Shown here: positions 16,772 through 25,555 of the stretch, one piece after another
How the letters are laid out: every line of letters starts with the position of its first letter
Numbering within the stretch: position 1 is the first letter of the stretch
DNA from: Shinella yambaruensis
GTDB lineage: Bacteria; Pseudomonadota; Alphaproteobacteria; Rhizobiales; Rhizobiaceae
Assembly (NCBI RefSeq): GCF_022899355.1
Contig: NZ_JALJCK010000018.1
Span: forward strand, 34,351 to 98,350
Length of the DNA: 64,000 nucleotides
Reading direction: 5' to 3'
Program-made: the position numbers and the translations under genes
Notes under the pieces: generated by a model
Seen by the model: the letters and a program-made list of their open reading frames with translations, nothing else
Database searches by the model: none
What the model was told of the DNA's origin: nothing

Positions 16772-18697
16772 ATTCGTTTTCCGAAGACAATCAGGCGTTT
16801 GCTTGCCGCGAGCAGCCTCTCGCCGGATCGCCGCCTCGTGCGCGGCTCCGGCCTGTTCGACGCGGAATGGTATCGGCTTGCCCACCCCTACGTGGTTCGC
16901 GACGGGATCGATCCGCTGACGCATTTCCTGCTCTACGGCAGGGACCACCGGCTGTCGCCCGGCCGGGCCTTCGATGCGGAGCGCTATCTCGACCAGCATG
17001 AGGAGGCCCGGGCGTCCGGCCTCAACCCGCTGATCCACTATCTCAGGCACGGCCGGGCGCGCCGGCTGGAAATCCATCCGGCGCCGCCGAGCGGCGCCGA
17101 CCGCATCCTCGCCTCCGGCCTGTTCGATGCCCGGTGGTATCTCGAGCACCATGCCGACGTGGCGGCGGCCGGCTATCCGCCGCTCCTGCACTATCTGGTG
17201 CACGGCTGGAAGGAAGGCCGCTCCCCCGGCCCGGATTTCGACGCCGAATGGTACCTGAAGCGCTATCCCGACATCGTCGGGGCGGACCCGCTGCTGCATT
17301 TCATCGACCACGGCCTTGCCGAGGGCCGCAGCCCGCTGCGGCCCGAACGCGCCCTCAGCGTGGCGAAGGCGACGCTGGCGAGCGTCGAGGACCTCGACCC
17401 GGAGCTTTATGGCGCCGACTACCTCGCCGACCCCGACCGGATCGAGGTCGTCAACGGCGTCCCGCGCCACCGGGCCGCCCGCGCGTTCGAGCAGATCGTC
17501 GGCCGGATCGCGCACGCGCCGCGCACGATCGTCTTCCTGCCCTGGATCATCCATGGCGGCGCGGACCTCGTCGCCGGCCATGCGGTGCGGGCGCTGGCCG
17601 AGGCGCATGGGCCGCAATCCGTGCTGGTGGTGCTTTCCGACCACGACCGCCAGGACGCCCCGCATCTCCTGCCGGCCGAGGTCCCGGTCCTGTCCCTGTC
17701 GCGCATCGACCCGGCGCTGTCCCAGGACGAGCGCGTCGTGCTGGTCGATCTTCTCATCCGCGTCCTGCAGCCGACGGCGGTGCTCAACGTCAACAGCCGC
17801 GCCTGCTGGGAAGCGGTGAAGCGCCATGGCCGCAGGCTTTCCCATTTCACCCGGCTCCATGCCATGCTGTTCTGCCCGGATTATTCGCCGGAGGGCCGGC
17901 GCAGCGGCTATTCCGATCTTTACCTGCGTCCCTGCCTGCCATTCCTGACGGCGATCTATTCCGACAACCGCACCCATCTGGAGGAGTTGGTGCGCCAGTT
18001 CGCCATTCCGGCCGACCTGCGCGGCCGGCTGGTGACGCTGTATCAGCCGGCCGCAGAGGCCGCCCCCCCGCCGCGGCGGGACCGGCAGCCCGGCGCGCCG
18101 CTGCGCGTGCTGTGGGCCGGCCGCTTCGCCGCACAGAAGAATGTCGATCTCCTGGTCCGGATCGCCGAAAGCGCGCCGCAATTCGAATTCCATGTCTGGG
18201 GACGCGGCGATGCGGCGCATGAGGCGCGGATCGCGGACCTGGCGCGCCGCTGCCGCAACGTCCATGTAGAGGGGCCGTTCGACCGCTTCGAGGCCCTGCC
18301 GCTGGCGACCTACGACGCCTTCCTCTACACCTCGCTGTGGGACGGCCTTCCCAACGTGCTGCTGGAGGCCGCCGCGGCCGGCCTGCCGATCGTCGCCTCG
18401 CATGTCGGCGGGATCGGCGAACTCGTCAACGGCGACACCGGCTGGCTGATCGCCGCCTTCGACGAGGCGGCCGCCTATGTCGACGCGCTGCAATCGATCG
18501 CCGACGACCCCAAGCGCGCGCGGCAGGCGACGCGCGCCATGACACGGCGCCTGCAGGACCATCACAACTGGCGGCGCTACCGCGAGGTTCTCGCCCGCGA
18601 GCCATCGGAGAGCGGAGGATTGTTGCATGGGTCGGCCAACGATAACGGCGGTGCTGAACGCCCATCGCGAGGGGCTGATCGCCAAACCGTCCCTTGA
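16772..18697 (+). CDS. GT4 glycosyltransferase with four N-terminal WY...HYL...GR motifs
   Basis: The start is unclear. The best ribosome binding site (CAGGGAGG, 16755-16762) sits 9 bases before an ATT at 16772 that opens the conserved frame; TTG at 16799 and GTG at 16838 are in-frame alternatives, and the frame has no ATG until far upstream inside the previous gene. From ATT the protein has 641 residues. Residues 20-190 hold four copies of a motif of about 35-40 residues: F-D-A-x-W-Y ... P-L-x-H-Y-L ... G-x-x-E-G-R. Residues about 245-615 are a GT-B GT4 enzyme: TIVFLPWIIHGGADLV, LRVLWAGRFAAQKNVDLLVR, WDGLPNVLLEAAAAGLPIVA (EX7E region). The 3' end overlaps the next gene by 71 bases in another frame. 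Confidence 0.8.
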   Translation: MRFPKTIRRLLAASSLSPDRRLVRGSGLFDAEWYRLAHPYVVRDGIDPLTHFLLYGRDHRLSPGRAFDAERYLDQHEEARASGLNPLIHYLRHGRARRLEIHPAPPSGADRILASGLFDARWYLEHHADVAAAGYPPLLHYLVHGWKEGRSPGPDFDAEWYLKRYPDIVGADPLLHFIDHGLAEGRSPLRPERALSVAKATLASVEDLDPELYGADYLADPDRIEVVNGVPRHRAARAFEQIVGRIAHAPRTIVFLPWIIHGGADLVAGHAVRALAEAHGPQSVLVVLSDHDRQDAPHLLPAEVPVLSLSRIDPALSQDERVVLVDLLIRVLQPTAVLNVNSRACWEAVKRHGRRLSHFTRLHAMLFCPDYSPEGRRSGYSDLYLRPCLPFLTAIYSDNRTHLEELVRQFAIPADLRGRLVTLYQPAAEAAPPPRRDRQPGAPLRVLWAGRFAAQKNVDLLVRIAESAPQFEFHVWGRGDAAHEARIADLARRCRNVHVEGPFDRFEALPLATYDAFLYTSLWDGLPNVLLEAAAAGLPIVASHVGGIGELVNGDTGWLIAAFDEAAAYVDALQSIADDPKRARQATRAMTRRLQDHHNWRRYREVLAREPSESGGLLHGSANDNGGAERPSRGADRQTVP

Positions 18698-19370
18698 AAG
18701 CCTCAAGCGCAACGTGGCGCGCGCGCAAGACGCGGGTTTCGACGTCGAGGTCCTCGTCATCCTGGACCGGGCCGATCGCCTGACGCGCGACGTGGTGGAA
18801 AGCCAGAGCGAAAAGGATTTCCGGCTGATCGAGACGACCTTCGGCGATCCGGGCAAGGCGCGCAATTTCGCCGTGGAAACCGCGCAAGGCACCTATGTCG
18901 CCTTTCTCGACGCCGACGACCTGTGGGGGGAGACCTGGCTGGTGAGCGCCGCCCGCATCGCCGCGTCCCGGCAGGACCCGGTCGTCTGGCATCCGGAAGT
19001 GTGCGTCTATTTCGGCGCGGCAAAACACGTCTTCTGCCATATCGACATGGAGGACGACACGTTTAGGCCCGCGGGCCTGGCGATCGAGAACTACTGGACG
19101 GCGCTGAGCTTTTCGGCCCGCGACATCTACCTCCAGAACCCCTATCCCGGCACGGACCTGACCTCGGGATTCGGCTTCGAGGACTGGGCATGGAACATGG
19201 AGACGATCAGCCGCGGGGTGATCCACAAGATCGTGCCGGGGACGGGCCATGTCATCCGCCGCAAGACCGAATCCGTCTCGACGGCGACCGTGCGGGTCCA
19301 GGGCGTCACCCGGCCCAATGCCTATATCCGGCAGTTCCTCGGCACGGCCGCTAAGGCCTTTCCCCGATAA
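18627..19370 (+). CDS. GT2-family glycosyltransferase
   Basis: 247 residues with a good GGAGG site 8 bases before the ATG. The GT-A fold is clear: ITAVLNAHREGLIAKPSLES, then GDPGKARNFAVETAQGTYVAF and the DXD-type LDADDLWG at about residue 93. The C-terminal half (FGFEDWAWNMETI) fits the ED motif used as catalytic base in inverting GT2 enzymes. It starts inside the 3' end of the upstream GT4 gene, pointing to translational coupling, and its own 3' end overlaps the convergent rfbD gene by 20 bases. Acceptor and donor sugars are unknown. Confidence 0.87.
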   Translation: MGRPTITAVLNAHREGLIAKPSLESLKRNVARAQDAGFDVEVLVILDRADRLTRDVVESQSEKDFRLIETTFGDPGKARNFAVETAQGTYVAFLDADDLWGETWLVSAARIAASRQDPVVWHPEVCVYFGAAKHVFCHIDMEDDTFRPAGLAIENYWTALSFSARDIYLQNPYPGTDLTSGFGFEDWAWNMETISRGVIHKIVPGTGHVIRRKTESVSTATVRVQGVTRPNAYIRQFLGTAAKAFPR

Positions 19371-20256
19371 GCCGCGCAACGGTCTGCGCGGCGGCGTGCC
19401 GCCAGCTTCCCAGCCGCACGCCGTGCGCCTCGTGCAGCTTGCCGCAGTCGAGCCGCGAATTGGAAGGCCGGCGCGCCGGCGTCGGGTAGGCCGAGGACGG
19501 GATGCGTCCGATCGCGGCCGCCGGCCCGCCGCAGCGCGCGGAAACGGCCAAGATCTCGCTTGCGAAATCCGCCCAGCTCGCGGAACCCGAACCCGTCATG
19601 TGAAAGGTCCCGCGAAGACGGGCGGCGTCATCGGCAAGCAGGTTTCCGGCGATCGCCAGGATCCCGTCGGCGATGTCCAGCGCCGAGGTCGGGTTGCCGA
19701 CCTGGTCGTCCACCACGTCGATCCGGTCGCGGCTTTCCGCCAGCAGCAGCATGGTCTTCAGGAAATTCCGGCCGAAGGGGCTGTAGACCCAGGCCGTGCG
19801 CAGGATGACGTGATTGTCCGTCGCCTGCGCCACGGCCCGTTCGCCGGCGAGCTTCGTGCGGCCGTAGGCGCTCGCCGGCCCGACCGGATCCGTTTCGAAA
19901 TAGGGGTCCGGCTTTTCGCCATCGAAGACATAGTCCGTGGAAAAGTGGATGACCGGCACGCCCAGCCGGGCCGCGACGGCGGCGATCCGGCCGGGCGCGA
20001 CCGCATTGACGGCATGGGCCCTTGCCTCCTCGGTTTCCGCCCGATCCACTGCCGTATAGGCGGCGGCGGAGACGATGACGTCCGGCCGTGCCTGCCCGAG
20101 GGCGGCATCGATCCCGTCCGGCTCGCCAAGGTCGAGTTCGGGGCGTCCCAGCGCCACGACGTCGAAGAGACCGTTCGGGGCGCCGCGCTCCAGGAGCGAG
20201 CGGACGACCTGTCCCTCCCGGCCCGTCACCACCATGCGCTTGCGCTGGCCGTCCAT
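19351..20256 (-). CDS. rfbD: dTDP-4-dehydrorhamnose reductase
   Basis: 301 residues, the usual length. Catalyses the last step of dTDP-L-rhamnose synthesis, NAD(P)H-dependent reduction of dTDP-4-keto-L-rhamnose. Visible: the nucleotide-binding start MVVTGREGQVVRSL, DVIVSAAAYTAVDRAE, HFSTDYVFDGEKPDPYFE, and the SDR catalytic YGRTKLAGE. It follows rfbB after 6 bases in the same direction, so the two form an operon. A second in-frame ATG 7 codons inside is possible as the start. Its tail overlaps the convergent GT2 gene by 20 bases. Confidence 0.95.
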   Translation of the reverse strand: MDGQRKRMVVTGREGQVVRSLLERGAPNGLFDVVALGRPELDLGEPDGIDAALGQARPDVIVSAAAYTAVDRAETEEARAHAVNAVAPGRIAAVAARLGVPVIHFSTDYVFDGEKPDPYFETDPVGPASAYGRTKLAGERAVAQATDNHVILRTAWVYSPFGRNFLKTMLLLAESRDRIDVVDDQVGNPTSALDIADGILAIAGNLLADDAARLRGTFHMTGSGSASWADFASEILAVSARCGGPAAAIGRIPSSAYPTPARRPSNSRLDCGKLHEAHGVRLGSWRHAAAQTVARLIGERP

Positions 20257-20262
20257 TTCGCC

Positions 20263-21330
20263 TCACAGGCCGGTTTGCGGCTGGCTGCCGGGCAGGCCGA
20301 GGCGCGCGCCGGCATAACGCTCGCGCAGGGGCCTCCACCACCATTCATTGTCGAGATACCAGCGCACGGTCTTCTCGATGCCGGTGTCGAACGTCTCCTC
20401 GGCCCGCCAGCCCAGCTCCGTTTCGAGCTTCCGCGCATCGATCGCATAGCGGGTGTCATGGCCCGGCCGGTCGGCCACATGGGTGATGAGCTCGCCATAG
20501 GGCCGCGCGCGCGGGCGAAGGCCGTCCATCAGGCCGCAGATCCGCGTCACCACGTCGATATTGCGCCGTTCGTTGCGGCCGCCGACATTGTAGGTCTCTC
20601 CGACCCGGCCGCGCTCCGCGATGATGTCGAGGGCGCGGGCATGGTCCTCGACATAGAGCCAGTCCCGCACCTGCGCGCCGTTCCCGTAGACGGGCAACGG
20701 CTTGCCCTCCATCGCGTTGAGGATCATCAGCGGAATGAGCTTTTCGGGAAAATGGTAGGGGCCGTAATTGTTGGAGCAATTGGAGACGACCACCGGCAGG
20801 CCATAGGTGCGTTCCCACGCCTTGACGAGATGGTCTGACGCGGCCTTGGAGGCCGAATAGGGGGAACTCGGATCGTAGGCCGTCGTCTCGCTGAACAGGC
20901 CCTCCTCGCCGAGCGACCCGTAGACCTCGTCCGTCGAGACGTGCAGGAAGCGGAAAGCCTGCCGTCGCTCCCCCTCCAGGCCGCTCCAGTAGGCCCTCGC
21001 GCATTCCAGCAGCGTGAAGGTGCCGACGACATTGGTGCCGATGAAGGCCTGCGCCCCGTTGATCGAGCGGTCGACATGGCTTTCTGCCGCAAGATGCATG
21101 ATCCGGTCGGGCTTGAAATCCGCAAGCGTCCGCGACAGGGTTTCCCCGTCGCAGATGTCGGCGCGCAGGAAACGATAGTTGGGCGCGCCGCCGACAGCCT
21201 GCAGCGATGTCTGCGTGCCGGCATAGGTGAGCTTGTCGACGTTCAGGACCTCGTAGCGCTTTTCCAGGACGAGATGCCTGACGACGGCCGATCCGATGAA
21301 GCCGGCTCCGCCGGTGACGAGTACGCGCAT
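20263..21330 (-). CDS. rfbB: dTDP-glucose 4,6-dehydratase
   Basis: 355 residues, normal for the family. Converts dTDP-D-glucose to dTDP-4-keto-6-deoxy-D-glucose with bound NAD+. Visible: [20 protein letters not shown] (NAD-binding GXXGXXG), [27 protein letters not shown] with the TDE residues, and [12 protein letters not shown] with the catalytic Tyr and Lys. First gene of the leftward rfbB-rfbD pair, divergent from rfbA-rfbC. Confidence 0.97.
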   Translation of the reverse strand: MRVLVTGGAGFIGSAVVRHLVLEKRYEVLNVDKLTYAGTQTSLQAVGGAPNYRFLRADICDGETLSRTLADFKPDRIMHLAAESHVDRSINGAQAFIGTNVVGTFTLLECARAYWSGLEGERRQAFRFLHVSTDEVYGSLGEEGLFSETTAYDPSSPYSASKAASDHLVKAWERTYGLPVVVSNCSNNYGPYHFPEKLIPLMILNAMEGKPLPVYGNGAQVRDWLYVEDHARALDIIAERGRVGETYNVGGRNERRNIDVVTRICGLMDGLRPRARPYGELITHVADRPGHDTRYAIDARKLETELGWRAEETFDTGIEKTVRWYLDNEWWWRPLRERYAGARLGLPGSQPQTGL

Positions 21331-21417
21331 GCGAGCCTTCCTGTCCGCTTCCCCTCAAGGGCGAGGCTTCACCTTTATCCGAAGGGGAAGTTTCAGGGCA
21401 AGGACGGGCCCATGCCT

Positions 21418-21431
21418 TTGCGCATGCGCAA
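21418..21431. promoter_or_regulatory. Perfect 14-bp palindrome between divergent rfbB and rfbA
   Basis: TTGCGCATGCGCAA reads the same on both strands and lies about 90 bases upstream of rfbB and 70 bases upstream of rfbA. Its symmetry and position fit an operator for a dimeric regulator acting on both rhamnose gene pairs, but no regulator gene is adjacent and no matching known site was recognised. Confidence 0.35.
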
Positions 21432-21500
21432 GTGTTGCAACGCAGCCGCCTTCCATGCGAGGTTCGGCCCGATTTCCCGTTGGCGACTGGTCTATCCTGC

Positions 21501-22385
21501 ATGGCATTCAAAGGCATCATTCTGGCGGGGGGAAGCGGCACGCGCCTTTACCCCCTCACCATCGCGGTTTCGAAGCAGATCCTGCCGATCTACGACAAGC
21601 CGATGATCTACTACCCGCTCAGCGTGCTCATGCTGGCGGGCATCCGCGAGATCCTGATCATCTCCACGCCGCGCGACCTTCCGCTGTTCCGCGAACTGCT
21701 CGGCGACGGCGAGGCTTTCGGCATCACGCTCTCCTATGCCGTGCAGCCCCAGCCGAACGGGCTTGCCGAGGCCTTCATCATCGGCCGGGAATTCATCGGC
21801 TCGTCCTCGGTCGCCATGGTTCTCGGCGACAACATCTTCTTCGGCGAAGGGCTCTCGGAGCTCTGCCGGCAGGCGGCGGCGCGCGAAAGCGGGGCCTCCG
21901 TCTTCGCCTATTACGTCAATGACCCGCAGCGCTACGGCGTGGTGGAGTTCGACGCCCGCGGCACGGCGCTCTCGATCGAGGAGAAGCCCGCCGTGCCGAA
22001 ATCGAGCTGGGCCGTGACGGGGCTCTATTTCTACGACAACGACGTCGTCGACATCGCCGCCGCCACCACGCCGTCCGCCCGCGGCGAACTGGAGATCACC
22101 GCCGTCAACAGCACCTATCTCGAGCGCGGCAAGCTGCATGTGAAGCAGCTCGGCCGCGGCTATGCCTGGCTCGACACGGGCACGCTCGACAGCCTGCACG
22201 AGGCCTCCGCCTTCGTCAGGACCATCGAGCACCGGCAGGGCATCAAGATCGCCTGTCCGGAGGAGATCGGCGTGGAGATGGGCTGGCTGCCGGTCGACAG
22301 GATGCTGCAGCGCGCCGAGGAGATGGGGCGCAGCGAATACGCCAACTACCTGCGCCGGCGCGCCCGGGAGCTCGCAACGGCATGA
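21501..22385 (+). CDS. rfbA: Glucose-1-phosphate thymidylyltransferase
   Basis: Start set at the ATG giving [20 protein letters not shown], the conserved N-terminus; the longer open frame adds 23 residues not typical of the family. 294 residues, the usual size. Makes dTDP-glucose from dTTP and glucose-1-phosphate. Visible: GGSGTRLYP nucleotidyltransferase loop, [28 protein letters not shown] with the metal-binding Asp, and [17 protein letters not shown]. It overlaps rfbC by four bases (ATGA), implying coupled translation. Confidence 0.96.
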   Translation: MAFKGIILAGGSGTRLYPLTIAVSKQILPIYDKPMIYYPLSVLMLAGIREILIISTPRDLPLFRELLGDGEAFGITLSYAVQPQPNGLAEAFIIGREFIGSSSVAMVLGDNIFFGEGLSELCRQAAARESGASVFAYYVNDPQRYGVVEFDARGTALSIEEKPAVPKSSWAVTGLYFYDNDVVDIAAATTPSARGELEITAVNSTYLERGKLHVKQLGRGYAWLDTGTLDSLHEASAFVRTIEHRQGIKIACPEEIGVEMGWLPVDRMLQRAEEMGRSEYANYLRRRARELATA

Positions 22386-22942
22386 GCGAGATCCGTCCCA
22401 CCGCGCTTGACGGCGTGCTCGAGATCGTGCCCGCCCGCTTCGGCGATGCGCGCGGCTTCTTCTCCGAGACCTACAATGCCGCCCGCCTTGCGGAATCCGG
22501 CATCGACCTTGCCTTCGTGCAGGACAATCACTCCCTGTCGGCGCGGCGCGGCGTGCTGCGCGGGCTGCATTACCAGCTTCCGCCGCGGGCGCAGGACAAG
22601 CTCGTCCGGGTGGTGCGCGGCGCGATCTTCGACGTGGCGGTCGATATCCGCCGCGGCTCGCCGACCTTCGCCCGATGGGTCGGCGTCGAGCTCTCGGCGG
22701 AAAAATGGAACCAGCTCCTGGTCCCCAAGGGTTTTGCCCACGGCTTCGTCACGCTCACCGAAAACACGGAGGTCGTCTACAAGGTGACGGACTACTATTC
22801 CCCCGCGCATGACCGGTCGATCCGCTACGACGATCCCGAGATCGCCATCGACTGGCCGGTCGCCGCCGGCGACGTGCAGCTGTCCGACAAGGACCGCGCC
22901 GCCGTCCCGCTCGCAAGGGCGGACGTCTTCTCCTGGGAATAG
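22382..22942 (+). CDS. rfbC: dTDP-4-dehydrorhamnose 3,5-epimerase
   Basis: 186 residues, the usual length. Epimerises C3 and C5 of the dTDP-4-keto-6-deoxy sugar. Visible cupin-fold motifs: [29 protein letters not shown] with the catalytic His, [19 protein letters not shown], and [11 protein letters not shown]. It completes the set of four rhamnose genes. It converges on the large capsule-like gene that ends 8 bases away. Confidence 0.96.
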   Translation: MSEIRPTALDGVLEIVPARFGDARGFFSETYNAARLAESGIDLAFVQDNHSLSARRGVLRGLHYQLPPRAQDKLVRVVRGAIFDVAVDIRRGSPTFARWVGVELSAEKWNQLLVPKGFAHGFVTLTENTEVVYKVTDYYSPAHDRSIRYDDPEIAIDWPVAAGDVQLSDKDRAAVPLARADVFSWE

Positions 22943-22949
22943 ACCCGCC

Positions 22950-25346
22950 CTACTGCGGACGCTTGAACCGCTGCTGTCCGAAGATGGCCCCGAGGAACGG
23001 CGCGCGCATGATCCAGAGGCGCAGCCGCACGCGCTTGTTTTCCGGCAGGCGCGCAAGCGCCGCCTTCTGCGCCGCGATCGCCGCCTTCCGGTCGCCGGCC
23101 AGAAGATAGGCTTCGGCCGCGTGCCTGAGCAGGTTCGGCTGGCTCTCCTTCAGCGCGAAGGCCTGGACAAGCTGTTCGGCCGCCTGGGCATAGCGGCCTT
23201 CCCGGTAGGCGGCAAACCCGGACATGCTGAGCGCCTCGGCGCTGGCGGGGTCCGGCTCCCCCATGAAGCGGGTCGGCGCCATCCGGGCGCCGGCATAGCT
23301 CAGCCAGGAAAAGCGGGGCGTCTCGTTCAGCCGGCCGAGGCGCTCCGCCGCATCCTTCCAGCGCAGCTCCGTCACGCAGATGTCCTTGTAGCCATGGCTC
23401 TTGCGGGTCTGGAACTCGACGATGTGGTCCGTGGCGCGGAAGCGGGAATATTTCCGGCAGATGAACCAGGCGGCGATGCGCAGGACGAGGTCGCGGGCGG
23501 GCCGCTGGAGCTCCCCTTTCTTCAGCGCCGCGATCCCGGCGGCCGCGGAGGGCGCGCGATGGCCCGCGCCGGCGAGATTGTAGAAGGCGTTGCCCAGGGT
23601 GATCGTGACCGTCTCGTGCAGCAGGGAGAGAAGGCCGACGCCGGAATTGTAGCAGAGCGTGGCATCGACGCTGTCGATGAGCGCGTGGATATTGTCGCCC
23701 CTTTCCGCCGTAACGACATTCGGGCTTGAAAGCGGAAGGTCCGTCTTCGACAGGGGATGCGGCTTTATGATGAAGAGGACGTCGGTATTGTCCGCCACCA
23801 GGGACGGCAGGGACGACAGGAATTGCGGGTAGGATTGCTCGCCCCTGAGAAACAGGGTGACGGCCATGTCGTCTTCCAGCTGGAGCGGCACGAAGCACTT
23901 GATGCGGCGATCGTCCCGCAGATGGCGGTATTTCGCGGCCGTCTCCTCGTAGGCCCCCATCTGTTCGAGGGTCTCGCCGCCCCCGCGCAGGTCCTCGACA
24001 TAGGACCGGGCGGCGTCCAGCTCCGCCGCCGAGAACCTCTCCGCCAGGAAGGCGGCTTCGGAAAAGCCCCCGCTGTTGTAGCAGACGTCCTCGTCGTAAT
24101 AGATCGTGCCCGGCAGGGCGCCCCGCTCGATGACGATCGTGTTCCGGCCAAGCGCCTTCGCCCTGTCGAAGATCGGGCGGAAGGCGGCATGGCTCTTCAT
24201 ATAGGGATTGAAGATGGCGATATCGTCGATCCGGCCCTGTTCGAGGCCGGACAGGATATCCCCGACCGTTTCCGCCTTGTCGGAGAGGACGGGCACGAGC
24301 CGATAGCCCAGGAGGCGGAGCGGCAGGAAATAGCCCAACGTGTCCCTGTTCCGGCACAGACAGGCGATCGTCTTTTCCCGCTCGATATGGTCGATCGCCA
24401 GCAGCCCGGTGCGGTCGTCAAGATATTTCCGGGTCGCGGCGAGGAAGTTCTCCCGTTTCCCGTCACCGGACACATACCACGCCTGTTCCTTCGCGCGGGG
24501 ATGGTGCCGATGGAAGACCTTGAACCCCAGTCCCTCCGCCGGTTGGGACAGAAGCTCGAAGAGGCGGCGGAAGCCGACATAGGACCTCGCCTGGTAGAAG
24601 TCGGACCGCAGCGGGCCGAAGAGGTCGCTCCCGGGCTCCTCCGGCAGGGGCAGGAAGCCGGCATGGAGGCAGAAGCGCAGCAGGAACTCGAAGTCTTCGG
24701 ACCCATGCCCGCGGAAGGAGGGATCATAGCCCCCGACGAGGGAGAACATTTTCCGGCTGATGAGGAAGACGTTCGAATAGGGAGCGACGTAACGTTCGTC
24801 CGCGCCGCTCACCTCGGCATAGTTCAATGTGAAGGCGAGCTTGCGCAGGAAAAGGGATTGCCGCTCGGCGCCATCGAGGCTTTCGAGCTGCCGCGTCTCG
24901 GCCGCCCCCAGATGGAAGGCCGGCGGGTTGAGCATGATGTCGACGACATTGCGCATGTCGAGCGCGCTCGCCGTCTCCGCCAGCCGCTGGAAGAGGTCGC
25001 GTTCGCTGATGAAGTCCGGATCGCAGAAATAGATGAAGTCCGTCTCGCACAGCGAGGCGCCGATGTTGCGCGCCAGCGACAGCGAGAACACGCCTTGGTC
25101 GTCGACGAAATGGTAGCGGTAGCCGGAATGCGCGCAGAGCGCCGCAAGGGTGTCCCGATGGGGCGGCTCGGACCCGAAATCCACGACGACGATCGGCGGG
25201 CAGGGCCGATAGTGGCCGGCCATCCCGCCCAGCCGGTCGGCAATCCAGGGATTGCCGTCATGGAGACGCACGCAGAACACCATGGTGATGTCCGAAGCGC
25301 CGACGGACCCGCCCGCAATGCTGGAGGAGGTGGTGGCGCAGCTCAT
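22950..25346 (-). CDS. Large GT-A / capsule-synthesis-like protein with a C-terminal TPR, paralogue 1
   Basis: 798 residues. Residues about 15-290 are a GT-A-like domain (ASDITMVFCVRLHDGNPW, SLARNIGASLCETDFIYFCD with a DPD in place of DXD, FRGHGSEDFEFLLRFC). Residues about 330-690 resemble Capsule_synth/KpsS-type proteins: VIERGALPGTIYYDEDV, FIIKPHPLSKTDL, ATLCYNSGVGLLSLLHE. Residues about 715-780 look like two TPR helices (GRYAQAAEQLVQAFALKE). Capsule_synth proteins include Kdo transferases that build the capsule lipid linker; here the acceptor is unknown. The protein at 37938-40256 is a close paralogue with the same phrases. No membrane segment seen. Confidence 0.78.
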   Translation of the reverse strand: MSCATTSSSIAGGSVGASDITMVFCVRLHDGNPWIADRLGGMAGHYRPCPPIVVVDFGSEPPHRDTLAALCAHSGYRYHFVDDQGVFSLSLARNIGASLCETDFIYFCDPDFISERDLFQRLAETASALDMRNVVDIMLNPPAFHLGAAETRQLESLDGAERQSLFLRKLAFTLNYAEVSGADERYVAPYSNVFLISRKMFSLVGGYDPSFRGHGSEDFEFLLRFCLHAGFLPLPEEPGSDLFGPLRSDFYQARSYVGFRRLFELLSQPAEGLGFKVFHRHHPRAKEQAWYVSGDGKRENFLAATRKYLDDRTGLLAIDHIEREKTIACLCRNRDTLGYFLPLRLLGYRLVPVLSDKAETVGDILSGLEQGRIDDIAIFNPYMKSHAAFRPIFDRAKALGRNTIVIERGALPGTIYYDEDVCYNSGGFSEAAFLAERFSAAELDAARSYVEDLRGGGETLEQMGAYEETAAKYRHLRDDRRIKCFVPLQLEDDMAVTLFLRGEQSYPQFLSSLPSLVADNTDVLFIIKPHPLSKTDLPLSSPNVVTAERGDNIHALIDSVDATLCYNSGVGLLSLLHETVTITLGNAFYNLAGAGHRAPSAAAGIAALKKGELQRPARDLVLRIAAWFICRKYSRFRATDHIVEFQTRKSHGYKDICVTELRWKDAAERLGRLNETPRFSWLSYAGARMAPTRFMGEPDPASAEALSMSGFAAYREGRYAQAAEQLVQAFALKESQPNLLRHAAEAYLLAGDRKAAIAAQKAALARLPENKRVRLRLWIMRAPFLGAIFGQQRFKRPQ

Positions 25347-25406
25347 TCGCTATCCTCGGCCCGTGAAGAAACATGTGCCATGCGGTGCAGGCCCGTCTCG
25401 ATCCCT

Positions 25407-25541
25407 GGAGCATTCCCGGCCGAAGCGGCATCGCTTCGCGCCGGACAATGCGTCAAAAACAATAGCCCGGGAAAGGCCGGCGGACCGGCCCTCTCCAGAG
25501 CATGCCGCGCGGTTTTGCGACAACGACATGCGTAAGACAAG
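25407..25541. repeat. Dispersed intergenic palindromic element, copy B (composite)
   Basis: A block like copy A (CGAAGCG/CGCTTCG at 25421-25427 and 25432-25438, then CCGGACAATGCG) is followed by GGCCGG/CCGGCC and then AGAGCATGCCGCGC and ACGACATGCGTAAGACAAG. The last part matches my memory of an intergenic motif common in rhizobial genomes. It separates two leftward capsule-like genes. Confidence 0.7.
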
Positions 25542-25555
25542 GACCGCGCCGCGCT

